A stretch of 64,000 bases of DNA from assembly GCA_905221105.1 (NCBI GenBank), contig CAJNBW010000001.1, positions 372,001 through 436,000 of the forward strand. Reading direction: 5' to 3'. Source of the stretch: a bacterium. GTDB taxonomy: Bacteria > Bacillota > Bacilli > Lactobacillales > Streptococcaceae. Each line of letters opens with the position of its first letter. Positions within the stretch are counted from its first letter, which is position 1. The notes under the pieces are model-generated. The model did no database searches. It was not told the origin of the DNA and worked only from the letters and a program-made list of their open reading frames with translations. The translations under genes were made by a program, and so were the position numbers. Positions 62,242 through 64,000 of this stretch are shown in pieces.

Positions 62242-63101
62242 GTCTGAACAGCTCCTTTCTCTTCTAATATTTCTGCTAGTTCTTGTGCATGAGTCAAATT
62301 GGTTGCCAAGGCTATGATACAGCCTCCTAGCCCACCACCGCTCATCTTGGAACCCAGAGCACCATGGCTAAGAGCCGTTTCAACCAAAGAATCTGACTCA
62401 GGACTACTAACACCAATTTCTTTTAAATGTAAATGCGCTTGACTGAGGATTTGTCCCAGTTTTTCAGCATCTTTTTGTCTAATCTCATCTTCCGCTTGCT
62501 GGGTCAATTCTCCCAAGGCATGCAAAAACGGCAGAGCATCCTTACCCTTATTTTGAACCACTTGGATGGCTTCACGGGTATGACCATAAACACCGGTATC
62601 GGCAATCACCAAATAGGCGGATAAATCCATCTCAAGTTCTGTAAATCCTACGTTCTTAATAAAGCGAATAGGCTGGGCACTGAGACAGGTCTTGGCATCC
62701 AAACCACTTGGATTCATATGGGCAATCATCTCCGCACGATTGACCAAGATTTCTAATACATCATGAGGCAGTTCTGCCTGATAGTAGTCAAATACCGCAC
62801 GAATGGCCGCTATGCTGATAGCTGCTGACGAACCCATCCCACGTTTTTCAGGGATAGCCGAGTCAATCTCACAGCGAATGCAGGATTCTTTGATATCCAA
62901 ATACTCCAGTGAGGCATACACCGCCATGGACAAGGTATCCTCCTCATAGAGACGCCAAGGACTCGCTGCAGGAACTACCTTACAAGTCACCTCCACCTCC
63001 AAAAGAGGCAGGGAGATAGCAGGATAACCGTAAACGACCGCATGCTCCCCTATTAAAATAATCTTACTATGTGCCTGACCGACACCCACTTTTTTTGTCA
63101 T
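62223..63101 (-). CDS. mvaK1: Mevalonate kinase
   Basis: First kinase of the operon (292 residues), inhibited by diphosphomevalonate in S. pneumoniae (established for that enzyme). It starts GVGQAHSKIILIGEHAVVYG and has the GHMP loop KRGMGSSAAISIAAI (about 91-105) and KMSGGGLGGCIIAL. Overlaps mvaD by 19 bases. The operon order mvaK1-mvaD-mvaK2-fni is complete; HMG-CoA synthase and reductase are not in the window. Confidence 0.95.
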   Translation of the reverse strand: MTKKVGVGQAHSKIILIGEHAVVYGYPAISLPLLEVEVTCKVVPAASPWRLYEEDTLSMAVYASLEYLDIKESCIRCEIDSAIPEKRGMGSSAAISIAAIRAVFDYYQAELPHDVLEILVNRAEMIAHMNPSGLDAKTCLSAQPIRFIKNVGFTELEMDLSAYLVIADTGVYGHTREAIQVVQNKGKDALPFLHALGELTQQAEDEIRQKDAEKLGQILSQAHLHLKEIGVSSPESDSLVETALSHGALGSKMSGGGLGGCIIALATNLTHAQELAEILEEKGAVQTWIESL

Positions 63102-63184
63102 GTTTTCCTTTTGCTAGACGAAAAGACCGTCTCATTTTTCATACAAGTATTGATTCTTTCCTATCTATTTTATTATATTTTCAC

Positions 63185-63215
63185 AAAAAAAGCGATTGTT
63201 TCCATTCACAATCGC
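63185..63215 (-). terminator. Terminator after the CbpF-type protein gene
   Basis: Minus strand GCGATTGT, eight-base loop, ACAATCGC, then TTTTTTT. A -10-like TATAAT for the mevalonate operon (63172-63177) lies just beyond it. Confidence 0.85.
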
Positions 63216-63223
63216 CTCTTTCA

Positions 63224-64000
63224 TTATTGGACCCATTCGCCATTATAGTTGACAGAATAGCCATCTACAGTCGTATTCACTGCCAAGGCGCCTGAACTAT
63301 AAGCATAGTACCATTTACTACCGACCTGGAACCAACCAGTGACCATAGATCCTGATGAACGGAGATAGTACCACTTGTTGCCAAGGTATTGCCAGCCTGT
63401 TTTCATATCTCCATTTGACTGGTCTAAATAATACCAAGTTGAGCCGTCCTGATACCAACCAGTTGCCATAGCTCCTGATGAACGGAGGTAGTACCACTTA
63501 TTGCCAAGTTGTTTCCAACCAGTTTGCATTGCAGCACTTGTTGTATCGAGATAGTACCAAGTTGAGTTGTCATTGGTCCAACCACGCACTAGCTCCCCAA
63601 CCGTCAAACTGTCGATACGAGCATCGAAGCCACTATCCTTCTGTAAATAATACCAGTGTCCCTCATCATGAACCCAACCAGTTTTTAAGGTGTGATAACT
63701 ACGCTGATCTTCAAAATAATAGACTCGTTTCTCTGCTGGACTATCATATTGTTCCCCATGATGTTTGTTGGTATTTGTAGCAGTTTTTGCCTCTAAAACT
63801 TGCTTGCCAACAAATTCTTGTAAGACACCATCTTGTCCAAAGTAGTACCATTCTGGCATTGGCATAGATTCTAATCTCAAACCATTTGGATAAGGACCAA
63901 TTGTACTACCTTTAGATGGAAACGGGATATATTGCCAGCCGACAACCATTTCTCCTGATACATAATCAAAATAATAGGTCTTGCCATCAATCACTCGCCA
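63224..64000 (-). CDS. Choline-binding protein of the CbpF/CbpJ type, 5' part beyond window
   Basis: The frame is open through the window edge, so the N-terminus and signal peptide are not seen. About 258 residues remain. They begin with atypical repeats (GWQYIPFPSKGSTIG, WYYFGQDGVLQEFVG) and run into regular choline-binding repeats (TGWYQDGSTWYYLDQSNGDMKT, split by length), ending YAYSSGALAVNTTVDGYSVNYNGEWVQ-like. This mixture of atypical and consensus repeats is typical of CbpF, CbpJ and CbpC, wall proteins on phosphocholine; CbpF modulates the autolysin LytC in pneumococcus. Which member this is cannot be told. Confidence 0.88.
   Translation of the reverse strand, partial: WRVIDGKTYYFDYVSGEMVVGWQYIPFPSKGSTIGPYPNGLRLESMPMPEWYYFGQDGVLQEFVGKQVLEAKTATNTNKHHGEQYDSPAEKRVYYFEDQRSYHTLKTGWVHDEGHWYYLQKDSGFDARIDSLTVGELVRGWTNDNSTWYYLDTTSAAMQTGWKQLGNKWYYLRSSGAMATGWYQDGSTWYYLDQSNGDMKTGWQYLGNKWYYLRSSGSMVTGWFQVGSKWYYAYSSGALAVNTTVDGYSVNYNGEWVQ

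Overview
The window reads as chromosomal DNA of a Streptococcus of the mitis group (S. pneumoniae, S. pseudopneumoniae or S. mitis). Four things point there: two choline-binding surface proteins ending in tryptophan/tyrosine-rich repeats; two copies of a pneumococcal BOX-type repeat whose boxA part matches the well-known BOX-PCR primer region almost exactly; a complete type II fatty acid cluster with FabK, FabM and FabT instead of FabI, FabA and FabR; and a mevalonate operon directly upstream of liaFSR. The species cannot be settled from the window alone.

Layout. 1-5.1 kb (minus): priA (3' end off the window), rpoZ, gmk and rny. 5.2-11.7 kb is an AT-rich accessory block: a membrane-anchored KAP-type P-loop NTPase, a small antitoxin-like ORF, a 1006-residue choline-binding protein with a SEC10/PgrA core, and two paralogous HTH regulators on the other strand. 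11.7-19.5 kb (minus) is a housekeeping run: tmcAL, a methyltransferase, rsfS, a cysteine hydrolase, yqeK, nadD, yhbY, yqeH, yqeG, a CorA-type transporter and a short MscS channel. sstT and an aromatic acid exporter-like gene follow on the plus strand with a BOX element between them. 22.0-24.4 kb holds prfC between two structured noncoding stretches. 24.4-30.4 kb (plus): gatCAB, bdhA, efp, an Asp23 protein and nusB. 30.5-41.1 kb (minus): the fatty acid cluster fabM-fabT-fabH-acpP-fabK-fabD-fabG-fabF-accB-fabZ-accCDA. 41.3-44.5 kb (plus): aspartate kinase, a DUF956 protein and T-box-controlled serS. 44.6-51.2 kb (minus): a TDT transporter, an AhpD-like protein, an AGCS symporter behind a glycine riboswitch, mutS2, cvpA and a zapA-like gene. 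rnhC, lepB and recD2 (plus) follow, with the second BOX element before recD2. The end (minus) holds tig, liaFSR, the mevalonate genes and a CbpF-type choline-binding protein cut by the window edge.

How the parts work together. The fab/acc cluster supplies malonyl-CoA and performs the whole elongation cycle, with FabT as its repressor and a FabT-like operator before fabK. The four mevalonate genes overlap end to end and deliver isoprenoid precursors; LiaFSR next door senses envelope stress. gatCAB completes Gln-tRNA(Gln) and Asn-tRNA(Asn), and serS and the amino acid symporter carry RNA sensors for their own substrates.

The least explained region is 5.2-11.7 kb. It combines a KAP NTPase (the family of the phage-exclusion protein PifA), a large wall-associated protein, an orphan antitoxin-like peptide and twin regulators. 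Other unexplained signals are the four consecutive hairpins between yqeH and yhbY, the 21-nt inverted repeats beside prfC, and a possible small RNA upstream of gatC. I found no tRNA or rRNA gene, CRISPR array, intact insertion sequence or prophage.
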